The notes under the pieces were generated by a model. The model was not told the origin of the DNA. It searched no databases and worked only from the letters and a program-made list of their open reading frames with translations. A program made the position numbers and the translations under genes. A stretch of DNA of 14,467 bases from Actinomycetota bacterium (GTDB lineage Bacteria; Actinomycetota; Acidimicrobiia; Acidimicrobiales; Ilumatobacteraceae): contig VERK01000026.1 in the NCBI GenBank assembly GCA_018882725.1, positions 1 to 14,467 on the forward strand. The letters are read 5' to 3'. Shown here one piece after another: positions 1-7,688 of this stretch (position 1 is its first letter; the number at the start of each line of letters is the position of its first letter).

Positions 1-63
1 CCTTTGTCTCTCGTCGGTGCCACCGGCTCGCCGGTCCGTCCCCTCGCGGTGGTGAACTCATGA
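1..63 (+). CDS. C-terminal fragment of an upstream gene (unidentified)
   Basis: Frame 1 is open from the window edge to a TGA at 61-63 and gives about 20 residues ending in RPLAVVNS. The stop overlaps the ATG of the next gene (ATGA at 60-63), the same junction seen between all the genes that follow. This supports a real gene that is the preceding member of the operon. Too little is present to assign a family. An open frame of 20 codons is weak evidence alone, so the call rests mainly on the overlap pattern. Confidence 0.5.
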   Translation, partial: PLSLVGATGSPVRPLAVVNS

Positions 64-1472
64 CCACACTTCTCGAACGACTCGGGCGTTTTGCCGCTGA
101 TTCGATGCATCGTCCTCTTCCGGCCGATGTGGCGGCTTCGGTGCCCGGTCGTGTGCTCGACATCCTCGGAATCTGCGTCCGGGCGACCGAAGTCGACTCC
201 ACCGACGCGATCCGCACATTCGTGCAGCGCCAAGGTGGCATCGGTCGTTGTACTGCGGTCGGATTCGCCTCCGGGATGCCGGTCACCACGGCCGCGTTCG
301 TGAACGGGGTTCTCGCTCACTCGCTCGATTACGACGACACGCACCTGCCCTCCATCCTGCACCCGTCGGCGAGTGTGGTTCCGGCGGTGTTGGCGGCAGC
401 CGAGGAGTACGGGAGTGCTCCGCACGACACCATGAACGCTGTCGCAATCGGTCTCGAATTGGTGGTGCGTCTCGGAATGGCCGGTTACGACCAGGCTTCG
501 CATCAATCCGAGTTCTTCGAGCACGGCTGGCATGCCACGTCGATGTGCGGAGCAATCGGCGCCGCGGGTGCGGTTGCCGCATTGGCCCAAGGCACCGCCG
601 AGGAATGCGCGCACGCCATGGCCATCGCGTGTTCGATGGCATCGGGAATCATCGAAGCCAATCGCACCGGCGGCACCGTGAAGCGCATCCACTGCGGCTG
701 GGCCGCTCAGGCGGCCGTGACCGCGGCCCAACTGGCGTTGGCCGGCCTGACCGGCGCTCCCACCGCACTCGAGGGACGATTCGGCTTTTACGGCGCGACC
801 TTGCGCGACAAGTGGTCGCCCGATCCGCTGCTCGACGGACTCGGCACCGAGTGGAACGTGGCCGACATTTTCTACAAGCCGTATCCGGCCAACCATTTCA
901 CACACGCGGGCATCGATGCGGCCATCGCTCTGCGCAGTCAGGGTTTGCGCCCCGAGCACGTCGCTTCGGCAACTCTGGGCGTGGCGACCGCAACGGTGCG
1001 TACGATCGGCGACCCGATCGATGTGAAGCGCACCCCACCGACGGGTTATGCCGCGCAGTTCTCCGGCCCGTACACCGTGGCCGCCGCGCTCTTCGGCGGA
1101 GGCGGGCTCGGACTGGGTCTGGACGACTTCACCGACACCCTCGCCAACGATCCTCGCCGACGCGAACTCATGAAGAAGATCACGGTCGTGGGTGACGCGG
1201 CCTGTGACGCGGTCTACCCGTACGAGTTCCCGGCCGTCCTCACCGTCGACACGATCGACGGGCGAGAACTGCACTGCGCGGTGATGGAGAATCGCGGCGG
1301 TCCCCGCCGTCCACTGTCGAACGCCGAACTGCGGGGCAAATTCGAGCAGAACGTGGATGGCCTGTTGAAGCCCGACGCCGCCGCACTAGTGGCCGATGTG
1401 CTCACGAGTGCGGCCCCCGACGTTCGCGTCGTCATGACCCACCTCGCGTCGATCGAGAGTTCGGAATCGTGA
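60..1472 (+). CDS. MmgE/PrpD family protein (2-methylcitrate dehydratase-like)
   Basis: This 470-residue cytoplasmic protein has the normal length for the MmgE/PrpD family. The family includes 2-methylcitrate dehydratase, cis-aconitate decarboxylase and iminodisuccinate epimerase. Family hallmarks are visible: NGVLAHSLDYDDTH near residues 82-95, then HPSASVVPAVLAAAEEYG, HATSMCGAIGAAGA near 158-171, a K-R-I-H-C-G-W segment near 209-215, and YKPYPANHFTHAG near 292-304. The ATG at 60 overlaps the preceding stop and the 3' end overlaps the hyuB GTG by 4 nt, so translation is probably coupled. The family acts on hydroxy- or imino-polycarboxylic acids. Next to HyuAB it most likely dehydrates, epimerises or decarboxylates an acid made by ring opening. 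The exact substrate cannot be read from the sequence. The family call is firm and the reaction is not. Confidence 0.9.
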   Translation: MTTLLERLGRFAADSMHRPLPADVAASVPGRVLDILGICVRATEVDSTDAIRTFVQRQGGIGRCTAVGFASGMPVTTAAFVNGVLAHSLDYDDTHLPSILHPSASVVPAVLAAAEEYGSAPHDTMNAVAIGLELVVRLGMAGYDQASHQSEFFEHGWHATSMCGAIGAAGAVAALAQGTAEECAHAMAIACSMASGIIEANRTGGTVKRIHCGWAAQAAVTAAQLALAGLTGAPTALEGRFGFYGATLRDKWSPDPLLDGLGTEWNVADIFYKPYPANHFTHAGIDAAIALRSQGLRPEHVASATLGVATATVRTIGDPIDVKRTPPTGYAAQFSGPYTVAAALFGGGGLGLGLDDFTDTLANDPRRRELMKKITVVGDAACDAVYPYEFPAVLTVDTIDGRELHCAVMENRGGPRRPLSNAELRGKFEQNVDGLLKPDAAALVADVLTSAAPDVRVVMTHLASIESSES

Positions 1473-3166
1473 GTCTCGATCCCGTCTTGCTGGCGGTCAT
1501 CAATGGTCGCCTCGAGCAGATCGCCGACGAGATGGACGCGACGTTGTTCCGTTCGGCCTTCAATCCGATCATCGCCGAGGCGCACGATGCGTCGCACGGC
1601 ATCTATCACGCTCACACCGGTGCCACCCTCGTACAGGGATCCAATGGTCTCCCGGTGTTCGTCGGCTCGATGGCCGGGGCCGTGCGCTTGGCCATCGCGA
1701 CGATGTCGAGCGACAGTGAACGTCGCGGTGGACGGGCCGACGTCGATGGCGCGGTCGAATCGGGCGCGGTGCGTGACGGCGACGTGTACTGCTTCAACGA
1801 TCCGTACGAGGGCGGCACACACCTCAACGATCTGAAGATGATTCGTCCGTTCTTCCGCGGCGGCCGGATCTGGTGTCACCTCGCATCGGTCGGTCACTTC
1901 ACCGATGTGGGTGGCAACGTGCCGGGCAACTACAACCCGGCCGCGCGCGACATTCAACAAGAAGGAACTCTCATCCCGCCGGTGCTCATTCGTCGCGCTG
2001 GTGAGACCGATGAGCGGGTGGTCGATCTGGTGTGCTCGATCTCGCGGCAGCCGGTCAACGCGTACGGTGACATGCAGGCGCAGTTGAACGCGCTCGATCT
2101 CGGCGCGCGGCGGTTGGGCGAACTCCTCGACGAGTACGGCGACGACGTGGTGCGCGAGGCACTCGACGAACTCACCCGTCGAGCCGCGACTCTCATGCGG
2201 TCGAGCATCGACAAGTTGCCCGATGGCGTGTATCGCGCGGTCGATTATCTGGACAACGACGGTTCGTCGGCCGATCTGGTGGAAGTCGCGCTCACGATGA
2301 CGGTCGACGGAGATCGATTGCGGCTCGACTTCAGCGGCACGTCGGGCGCTGTCACCGGACCGATCAACATCTCGCACTCCACCGCGGTTGCCGCCTGCTA
2401 CGTCGGGCTGAAGCACGTGTTTCGCGACGTACCGGCCAACTTCGGCTGCCTCGAGCCCGTCGACATCGTGATTCCGGCCGGCAGTCTGCTGGCGGCCACG
2501 CGTCCTCGTCCGGTCGGTGGTTACACCGAGACGATTCTTCGCGTCATGGACCTGATCTTCCGATGTGTCGCCGAAGCCGACCCCGCGGCGTCGAATGGTT
2601 GCAGTTACGGCACCATCAACGCTTTGTCCTTGGCGGGTCAACGCGCCGACGGTTCGCCCTGGGTCATGTTCACGTTCTACGGCGGCGGCCTCGGAGGTTC
2701 GCCGGTTTCCGATGGTCTCAATCACGGCAATGCGCCGTTGTCCACGGCCACGATTCCTCCGGTCGAAATCCTCGAAGCGCAATACCCGGTGCGCTTCCGT
2801 CGTTGGTCGCTGCGACCCGATTCGGGCGGTGACGGCAAGTTCCGAGGTGGGCTCGGCGCGTCGTACGACATCGAGTTGCTGGCCGAGTCGGCCGAGGCAT
2901 TCACGTTCGGTGATCGCGCGTGGCGTCCTCCGTTGGGGGTCGCCGGTGGTGGAGCCGCCGCCACGAACGAGGTGAGTTTCGTGGTAGCCGACGACGTGAT
3001 CGAACCCGAACTGGGCGCGAAAGTCCTCGGGGTCAAGATGACACGAGGCGATCGTGTGCGCATCGAGTCGCCCGGTGGTGGCGGATACGGCCCGCCGAGC
3101 GAGCGCGATGCCGCGGCCGTCGAGCGCGATCGGCAACTCGGCTACGTCACGCGAGGCGATTCGTGA
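1469..3166 (+). CDS. hyuB: Hydantoinase B/oxoprolinase family subunit (HyuB)
   Basis: The 565-residue protein is the HyuB-type partner of the HyuA protein encoded next. Recognisable segments are MDATLFRSAFNPIIAEAHDA near residue 22, VYCFNDPYEGGTHLNDLKM near 109-127, HLASVGHFTDVGG near 138-150, GGYTETILRVMDLIFRCVAEADPAA in the middle (about 350), a GGDGKFRGGLG block, and the glycine-rich C-terminal GGGGYGPPSER. HyuA/HyuB pairs catalyse ATP-dependent opening of cyclic amides (5-oxoproline, N-methylhydantoin, caprolactam) or, in other branches, ATP-dependent carboxylation of ketones. The start is GTG at 1469, with GTGA shared with the upstream stop. The substrate is unknown. The neighbours (MmgE/PrpD, an isochorismatase-fold protein) suggest a lactam, imide or hydantoin-like compound. 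B precedes A here, whereas many operons place A first. Confidence 0.93.
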   Translation: MSLDPVLLAVINGRLEQIADEMDATLFRSAFNPIIAEAHDASHGIYHAHTGATLVQGSNGLPVFVGSMAGAVRLAIATMSSDSERRGGRADVDGAVESGAVRDGDVYCFNDPYEGGTHLNDLKMIRPFFRGGRIWCHLASVGHFTDVGGNVPGNYNPAARDIQQEGTLIPPVLIRRAGETDERVVDLVCSISRQPVNAYGDMQAQLNALDLGARRLGELLDEYGDDVVREALDELTRRAATLMRSSIDKLPDGVYRAVDYLDNDGSSADLVEVALTMTVDGDRLRLDFSGTSGAVTGPINISHSTAVAACYVGLKHVFRDVPANFGCLEPVDIVIPAGSLLAATRPRPVGGYTETILRVMDLIFRCVAEADPAASNGCSYGTINALSLAGQRADGSPWVMFTFYGGGLGGSPVSDGLNHGNAPLSTATIPPVEILEAQYPVRFRRWSLRPDSGGDGKFRGGLGASYDIELLAESAEAFTFGDRAWRPPLGVAGGGAAATNEVSFVVADDVIEPELGAKVLGVKMTRGDRVRIESPGGGGYGPPSERDAAAVERDRQLGYVTRGDS

Positions 3167-5202
3167 TCATCGGTATCGACGTCGGAGGAACGTTCACGGA
3201 TGTGTTCGCACTCGACGAGTCGACGGGCGACGTGTCGGTGGGCAAGGTCACGTCCACGCGCACGAACGAGTCGGAAGGGTTCCTGCACGGTGTGCGCAGT
3301 GTGACGGGGGAGCGGGCACTCGGAGATGTGAACGCCATCATCCACGGAACGACCGTCGGAACCAACGCCCTTCTCGAGCGCAAGGGTGCTCGTACCGCAG
3401 TTCTCACCACGGCCGGTTTCGCCGATGTTCTGGAGATGCGTCGTCGTGATCGCCCGCGCACGTGGGGTTTGTGGGGCGACTTCCGTCCGGTGGTCGAACG
3501 CGACATGCGCGCCGAAGTAACGGAGCGAACCCTCGCCGACGGCAGCGTGGTCGAACCGATCGATGCCCACGAAGTGAGACGGGTCGCTCATGATCTGCTC
3601 GATCGGGGAGCGCAGTCGATCGCGATCTGCTTCCTCCACTCGTACGCCGATTCGACCAACGAAGACGTCGCGGCGCGAATCGTTCGTGAGTTGTGGCCCA
3701 ACGCGCACGTTTCGGTGAGCAGTGAGATCTTGCCGGAGATTCGCGAATTCGAGCGCACGTCCACCACCACGTTGAACGCCTACTTGCAGCCGGTCGTCGG
3801 CGACTATCTCGAACAACTCGAGAAGGGCCTGGCCGAGAACGGGTTCTCGGGTCGATTCCTCGTGGTGCAGTCGAACGGTGGAGTGATGACGGTCGAGCGC
3901 GCACGCGCGGTGCCGGTTCGAACCGCTTTGTCGGGTCCGGCTGCGGGAGTCATCGCGGCCAGTCGCATCGCAGTGGCGGCCGGACACCCCAACGTTCTGA
4001 CCGGCGACATGGGTGGTACGAGTTTCGACGTCGCCGTCGTGGTCGACGGGCGTTCGGTTCAGGCCGCGCAGACCACGATCGATTTCGGCCTGGTGGTCCG
4101 AACGCCGATGATCGAGATGAGCACGATCGGCGCCGGCGGCGGGTCGATCGCGTGGGTCGATCGCGGCGGTTTGTTGCAGATCGGCCCCGAATCGGCCGGC
4201 GGTGTGCCCGGACCGGTGTGTTACGGGATGGGGAACGATCGGCCCACGGTCACCGACGCCAACGTCGTGCTCGGTCGCATCAACGCCGAGCGCCCCATCG
4301 GCGGACGTGCGGCCCTCGACGTAGCGGCGGCTCGCCGCGCGATCGACGAACACGTGGGTCGCCCGCTCGGATTGTCGACCGAGGACGCGGCCGAAGCCAT
4401 CGTCACCGTTGCCGAAACGCGGATGTCAGGTGCATTGCGCATCGTGTCGATCGAACGAGGTCACGATCCATCGAAGTTCAGAATGGTTCCGTTCGGTGGA
4501 GCGGGCGCTTTGCACACGTGTGCCTTCGTGCGCGACCTGGGCCTGGCCGGGGCGCTCGTCCCACGACTTCCTGGGGTGATCTCAGCCTTGGGCTGTGTGT
4601 TGGCCGACATGCGTTACGACTCGGTTCGCACATGGCAGTCGCCGCTCGCGTCCCTCGACATCGAAGCCGTTCGCGAGTCGATGAAAACGTCCATCGACGA
4701 ATCGCGTCGCGCGATCGAATCGTCCGGCGTCGTGTTCGACGGCATCGACGTCGAGATAGCACTCGACATGTCGTACGTGGGCCAAACCCACGCCGTTGCA
4801 GTGCCTCTCCCCATCGACGACCCGAGCCGACTCGATTCCTCCGTGATCGCAACCGCGTTCGAAGGCGCATACCGCGCTCAGTTCGGACGGCTCCTGAACG
4901 GGGTGGCCGTGCGTGTCCTCGGCGTACGCACCAGCGTGATCGGTCGACGCCCCGAATTCGATCTGGGCCGTCTGGTGAGTGGAACCACCACTCTCGATGC
5001 CGCGCACCTTGGACGTCGCCCGGTGTACGTGGGTGGGACGTGGCACGACGCCGACGTATGGAGCCGGCTGCAGCTCCCGATCGGTGCGACCGTGGTCGGA
5101 CCGTGCGTTCTCGAACAACCCGATGCGACGACGCTCATCGAGCCCGGCTTCCGGGCCACGGTCGACGCATTCGGCAATCTCGACGTGGTGCGTGCGGGAT
5201 GA
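3163..5202 (+). CDS. hyuA: Hydantoinase A/oxoprolinase family subunit (HyuA), ATP-binding
   Basis: This 679-residue protein is the ATP-binding subunit of the HyuAB enzyme. It opens with IIGIDVGGTFTDVFALD, the actin/ASKHA-type phosphate-binding loop that starts HyuA proteins. It continues with IHGTTVGTNALLERKGA near residue 62, LSGPAAGVIAA near 257, GDMGGTSFDVAVV near 281 (second phosphate loop), STIGAGGGSIAWVD near 318, VPFGGAGALHTCAF near 442 and LPGVISALGCVLADMRYD near 466. The frame is open further upstream inside hyuB, but the GTG at 3163 is chosen. It makes a GTGA overlap with the hyuB stop, and the family N-terminus begins exactly there. The gene overlaps the downstream isochorismatase-fold gene by 4 nt. 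By family knowledge, ATP activates a ring carbonyl as an acyl-phosphate. The substrate is not determined by the sequence. Confidence 0.93.
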   Translation: MIIGIDVGGTFTDVFALDESTGDVSVGKVTSTRTNESEGFLHGVRSVTGERALGDVNAIIHGTTVGTNALLERKGARTAVLTTAGFADVLEMRRRDRPRTWGLWGDFRPVVERDMRAEVTERTLADGSVVEPIDAHEVRRVAHDLLDRGAQSIAICFLHSYADSTNEDVAARIVRELWPNAHVSVSSEILPEIREFERTSTTTLNAYLQPVVGDYLEQLEKGLAENGFSGRFLVVQSNGGVMTVERARAVPVRTALSGPAAGVIAASRIAVAAGHPNVLTGDMGGTSFDVAVVVDGRSVQAAQTTIDFGLVVRTPMIEMSTIGAGGGSIAWVDRGGLLQIGPESAGGVPGPVCYGMGNDRPTVTDANVVLGRINAERPIGGRAALDVAAARRAIDEHVGRPLGLSTEDAAEAIVTVAETRMSGALRIVSIERGHDPSKFRMVPFGGAGALHTCAFVRDLGLAGALVPRLPGVISALGCVLADMRYDSVRTWQSPLASLDIEAVRESMKTSIDESRRAIESSGVVFDGIDVEIALDMSYVGQTHAVAVPLPIDDPSRLDSSVIATAFEGAYRAQFGRLLNGVAVRVLGVRTSVIGRRPEFDLGRLVSGTTTLDAAHLGRRPVYVGGTWHDADVWSRLQLPIGATVVGPCVLEQPDATTLIEPGFRATVDAFGNLDVVRAG

Positions 5203-5783
5203 CTTCTGCTCTGCTCCTCGTCGATCTGCAGAACGATTTCTTGCATCCCGACGGTGCGTACGCGCGCGGCGGAGCCGTGAGCGAGCCCGCCCGCGCGTTG
5301 CCGACTCGCTTGGCGCCTGCGGTGGCGGCCGCGCGCCGACAGGGCGTTCCCGTGATCGCCACTTGTTTCACGCTCGTTCCCGACCGCAACGGCGACCCGA
5401 TGGTGGCCGAGCATCTGCGTATCTTGCGTCCGTTCCTACGTCGCGGTGACTTCGCCGCCGGTTCTTGGGGTCACTCAGTGGTCGACGAACTGCAGCCCGT
5501 CGACGCGGTGGTGGAGAAAGTCGCCTATTCGGCCTTCTTGCACACCCGCCTCGAGTGGTTGTTGCACCAATGGAACGTCGATCACGTCACCGTGGCCGGG
5601 ATCGTGACCAACGGTGGGGTGGCCTCGACCGTGCGCGATGCCCACGCACGTGGTTTCCACGTTCGGTTGCTGTCCGATGGTTGCGCGGCGTTCGACCCCA
5701 AGGTTCATGACGCGACCCTGATCAGTTTGGCCGGTGTGGCTGACGTGGCCACCGTGAACGAGTACACGAAGGGATTGACATGA
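5199..5783 (+). CDS. Isochorismatase-fold hydrolase lacking the catalytic cysteine
   Basis: The 194-residue protein has the length and fold signature of the isochorismatase/cysteine hydrolase superfamily: LLLVDLQNDFLHPDG at residues 5-19 with the conserved Asp at D9, VVEKVAYSAF with the conserved Lys at K107, and GIVTNGGVASTVRDA near 134-148. In nicotinamidase, N-carbamoylsarcosine amidase and maleamate amidase-type members, the residue before V-x-x-T is the nucleophilic Cys. Here it is G140 (codon GGG at 5616-5618). Glycine at this site is, from memory, a feature of true isochorismatases such as EntB, which hydrolyse a vinyl ether without a covalent Cys intermediate. The protein may therefore not be an amidase. 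ATG at 5199 overlaps the hyuA stop by 4 nt and the stop overlaps the next ATG, so it is embedded in the operon. The substrate is unknown. Confidence 0.85.
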   Translation: MTSALLLVDLQNDFLHPDGAYARGGAVSEPARALPTRLAPAVAAARRQGVPVIATCFTLVPDRNGDPMVAEHLRILRPFLRRGDFAAGSWGHSVVDELQPVDAVVEKVAYSAFLHTRLEWLLHQWNVDHVTVAGIVTNGGVASTVRDAHARGFHVRLLSDGCAAFDPKVHDATLISLAGVADVATVNEYTKGLT

Positions 5784-6793
5784 CGAATCGCACATTGGTG
5801 CGCGCGGCACTGCAGATGCCAACGTTCCACGGCTTGGGAGTACCCGACGACGGGATCTTCGAACACGTCTCTAGTTACACGCAGTCGGCCGAGAGGGCCG
5901 GGTTCGACACGGTCTTCGTGATGGATCACTTCTACCAACTCATCTTCCTGGGCGGCTCGCGCCAACCGATGCTCGAGGGCTACATGTTGCTGTCGGCATT
6001 GGCGGCGCGAACCGAGCGCGTGAATCTCGGAACACTCGTCACGGGCGTGACGTACCGCAACCCAGCCATGCTCGGAAAGATGATCACGACTCTCGACGTC
6101 GTGTCACGTGGTCGGGCCATCTGTGGAATCGGTGCGGCCTGGTACGAAGAAGAACACCGCGCCTTCGGTTTCGAGTTTCCGTCGATCACGCAACGCTTCG
6201 AGATGTTGGACGAGGGCGTGCAGATCCTGCGCGGCATGTTCACCCAGCCGCAGACCACCGTGACCGGGCGCCACTTCCACACCGAAGACCTCGTGAACGT
6301 TCCGGCGCCGTTGCGTGCGGGAGGTCCACCGATCCTCATCGGCGGATCAGGCGAGCGGAAGACCATTCCATTGGCAGCGCGAGTCGCTGATGCGATCAAC
6401 TTCAATTGCACGGTCGACGAAGTGCCGCACAAACTGGCCGTGCTCGATCGTGCACTCGACGCCGCCGGTCGCTCACGCGACTCGATCAACGTGACGTTGC
6501 TGGCGTCGTTGGTGACCGCACCCACCGAGAAAGAGGTCGACGACTTGTTGCGTCGCATGGTGGCCGGTCGAGGTATGGATCCGGCCCAACTCGACGACCC
6601 GGGGTTTCGGTCCGGGCTCACCGCCCGCATGATCGTCGGCACCCACGCGGAAGTGGCCGATCGCCTGGGCGGCCTGTGCGGTGAGTCGGGTCTCGATGGA
6701 TTGTCATTCATGTTGCCGGCACACGCGGCTGACCCGAACGGGCCGGCGGCAGTCGCACCGGCGTTGAGGGAGTGCGGCCTGATCGTGGGCTAA
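5780..6793 (+). CDS. LLM-class flavin-dependent oxidoreductase, probably F420-dependent
   Basis: This 337-residue protein has the length and motif order of the bacterial-luciferase-like (LLM) family. Visible motifs are AERAGFDTVFVMDHF in the first 50 residues, LSALAARTERVNLGTLVTGVTYRNPAML near 71-98, TTLDVVSRGRAICGIGAAWYEEEH near 103-126, FEMLDEGVQILRGMF near 139-153 and GGPPILIGGSGERKT near 181-195. The segment G-I-G-A-A-W-Y-E-E-E-H before the F-x-F-P block is typical of actinobacterial F420-dependent members. Use of F420 rather than FMN is an inference from family and probable lineage. The gene starts in an ATGA overlap and ends the first coupled operon. Likely roles are hydride transfer to, or mono-oxygenation of, the pathway substrate. 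The next gene begins 49 bp later, after a perfect inverted repeat. Confidence 0.9.
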   Translation: MTNRTLVRAALQMPTFHGLGVPDDGIFEHVSSYTQSAERAGFDTVFVMDHFYQLIFLGGSRQPMLEGYMLLSALAARTERVNLGTLVTGVTYRNPAMLGKMITTLDVVSRGRAICGIGAAWYEEEHRAFGFEFPSITQRFEMLDEGVQILRGMFTQPQTTVTGRHFHTEDLVNVPAPLRAGGPPILIGGSGERKTIPLAARVADAINFNCTVDEVPHKLAVLDRALDAAGRSRDSINVTLLASLVTAPTEKEVDDLLRRMVAGRGMDPAQLDDPGFRSGLTARMIVGTHAEVADRLGGLCGESGLDGLSFMLPAHAADPNGPAAVAPALRECGLIVG

Positions 6794-6797
6794 GGTC

Positions 6798-6822
6798 GTT
6801 TGCGGAACGGTGTTCCGCAAAC
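6798..6822. promoter_or_regulatory. Perfect 11-bp inverted repeat, probable operator
   Basis: GTTTGCGGAAC (6798-6808) and GTTCCGCAAAC (6812-6822) are exact reverse complements separated by GGT. The repeat lies in the only gap between the two coupled operons, 20 bp upstream of the RCCR-like gene start. The form (CGGAAC, 3 nt, GTTCCG) resembles operators of dimeric helix-turn-helix repressors such as the TetR family. No T-run follows, so an intrinsic terminator is less likely, though the hairpin could still slow transcription or act in the mRNA leader. No regulator gene lies in the window. Confidence 0.6.
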
Positions 6823-6830
6823 TCGTTCGA

Positions 6831-6842
6831 AGGGGAGGGGAC
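6831..6842 (+). promoter_or_regulatory. Purine-rich ribosome binding site that fixes the 6843 start
   Basis: AGGGGAGGGG (6831-6840) lies 2 nt upstream of the ATG at 6843, with its GGAG core about 5 nt away. The same frame has an earlier GTG at 6810, but that codon lies inside the inverted repeat with no ribosome binding site before it, so ATG 6843 is preferred. The sequence GAGGGGACATGTC recurs exactly at the start of the gene at 9641. Confidence 0.7.
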
Positions 6843-7676
6843 ATGTCCGGAGGGGCTACGGAAACGACGAAGTCGATCGTCGACATCCACGACGAGTCGG
6901 GACCGCTCGACGTCACGCGCGAGTTCGGTGTGTTGCAAGCCGGTCTGCAGAAGATGTTCGATCAGATCACCGCGGTGCTTCCGGTCGAACCCGATCCGTC
7001 CACCGACGAGTTCGCCGCCTACGGAGTCGAGGGTGGGCCCAAGGGCAGCCTCAACGCGTTCGTCGGGCCCGAAGTCGACTGGATGATCCATTCCTGGATC
7101 GGCAATCCCTCGATCGGCTTCACCAACCTGCATCTCACCGCGTATCTCGGGCCGCACACATACGTTCCACATCTCGGAATCGCGGTCGGAACGATTCCCG
7201 ACTATTGGTACTTTGTCGACTACGTGCCTCGCGTCGATCTCTTGGCTCGCCCCGACTATCTCGATCGGTACTACGAGCCGCACAACGCCGAGTTCATGGC
7301 AATCCGCGAGGACCCCAACTTCTCGCCCTTCGTCAGCCAGACGCTCTACGTTCGCCAAGCGGTGTCGAACACCGCGTTGTGTTGTGTCGTGAAGCGCACT
7401 GACGACGCGGTCGACAAGATGCTGAGGCTCGCGCAGGGTCGCGTCGATGCCTGGCTCGACCATCTGAAAGCGGGAGATCCGGTGCCGTCGGGCGAACGAC
7501 GTTCGCTCGCCGAACGGGATCTTCTCGTGCGCCGCACCGTGGCCGACCGCGATCCGGCCAACGTGATCGGCGTGCGCTTCTTCGGTGAGGAGATGACCGA
7601 ACGCCTCGTGCGCGCGTTGTGGGGTGGCGATCGTCGGATCGCGCGCCCCGACGGATCGAAAGCCCGGATCGGCTGA
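6843..7676 (+). CDS. Red chlorophyll catabolite reductase (RCCR)-like protein
   Basis: The protein has 277 residues. Compared from memory with Arabidopsis RCCR (ACD2), it shares DLLARPDYLDRYY (residues 132-144; plant DLVLNPDYLKEYY) and SPFVSQTLYVRQAVSNTA (161-178; plant form YVSPSLFVRSAFSPTA). It also shares ERD-x3-RR near 224-231 and FGEEMTERLVRAL (247-259; plant FGEEVSSRVVHAI), in the same order and with similar spacing. RCCR is a ferredoxin-dependent reductase of the bilin reductase superfamily that reduces the opened chlorophyll macrocycle. There is no transit or signal peptide, so it is cytoplasmic. The plant catalytic Glu (E154 in ACD2, from memory) aligns with A114 here, so the same chemistry is not assured. 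Asp237 may match the second plant acidic residue (D291). The Rieske oxygenase gene follows after 12 bp. I infer a reductase or binder of a linear tetrapyrrole-like compound; the substrate is unproven. Confidence 0.7.
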   Translation: MSGGATETTKSIVDIHDESGPLDVTREFGVLQAGLQKMFDQITAVLPVEPDPSTDEFAAYGVEGGPKGSLNAFVGPEVDWMIHSWIGNPSIGFTNLHLTAYLGPHTYVPHLGIAVGTIPDYWYFVDYVPRVDLLARPDYLDRYYEPHNAEFMAIREDPNFSPFVSQTLYVRQAVSNTALCCVVKRTDDAVDKMLRLAQGRVDAWLDHLKAGDPVPSGERRSLAERDLLVRRTVADRDPANVIGVRFFGEEMTERLVRALWGGDRRIARPDGSKARIG

Positions 7677-7688
7677 CAAGGAGACATC

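Noticed and set aside
1214..3136. Long open frame (640 codons) on the minus strand opposite hyuB
   Set aside because: It lies fully antisense to a clearly conserved HyuB gene. Its composition is Arg/His/Asp-rich and has no recognisable domain. Long antisense frames are expected where third codon positions are strongly G/C.
2920..3162. N-terminal extension of hyuA reaching into hyuB
   Set aside because: The extra residues are Arg-rich and unlike the family. HyuA proteins begin with the I-G-I-D-V-G-G-T loop, which follows the GTG at 3163, and that GTG overlaps the hyuB stop in the operon's usual manner.
3142..4353. Minus-strand open frame of 403 codons opposite hyuA
   Set aside because: It is antisense to the conserved HyuA gene, has a low-complexity basic/acidic composition, and no motif or ribosome binding site supports it.
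6798..6822. Intrinsic terminator for the first operon
   Set aside because: The hairpin is perfect but no run of T follows, and a gene start with its ribosome binding site comes 20 bp later. An operator role is more likely.
6810..6842. Upstream GTG start for the RCCR-like gene
   Set aside because: The codon is within the inverted repeat and has no ribosome binding site, whereas the ATG at 6843 has a strong purine-rich site immediately upstream.
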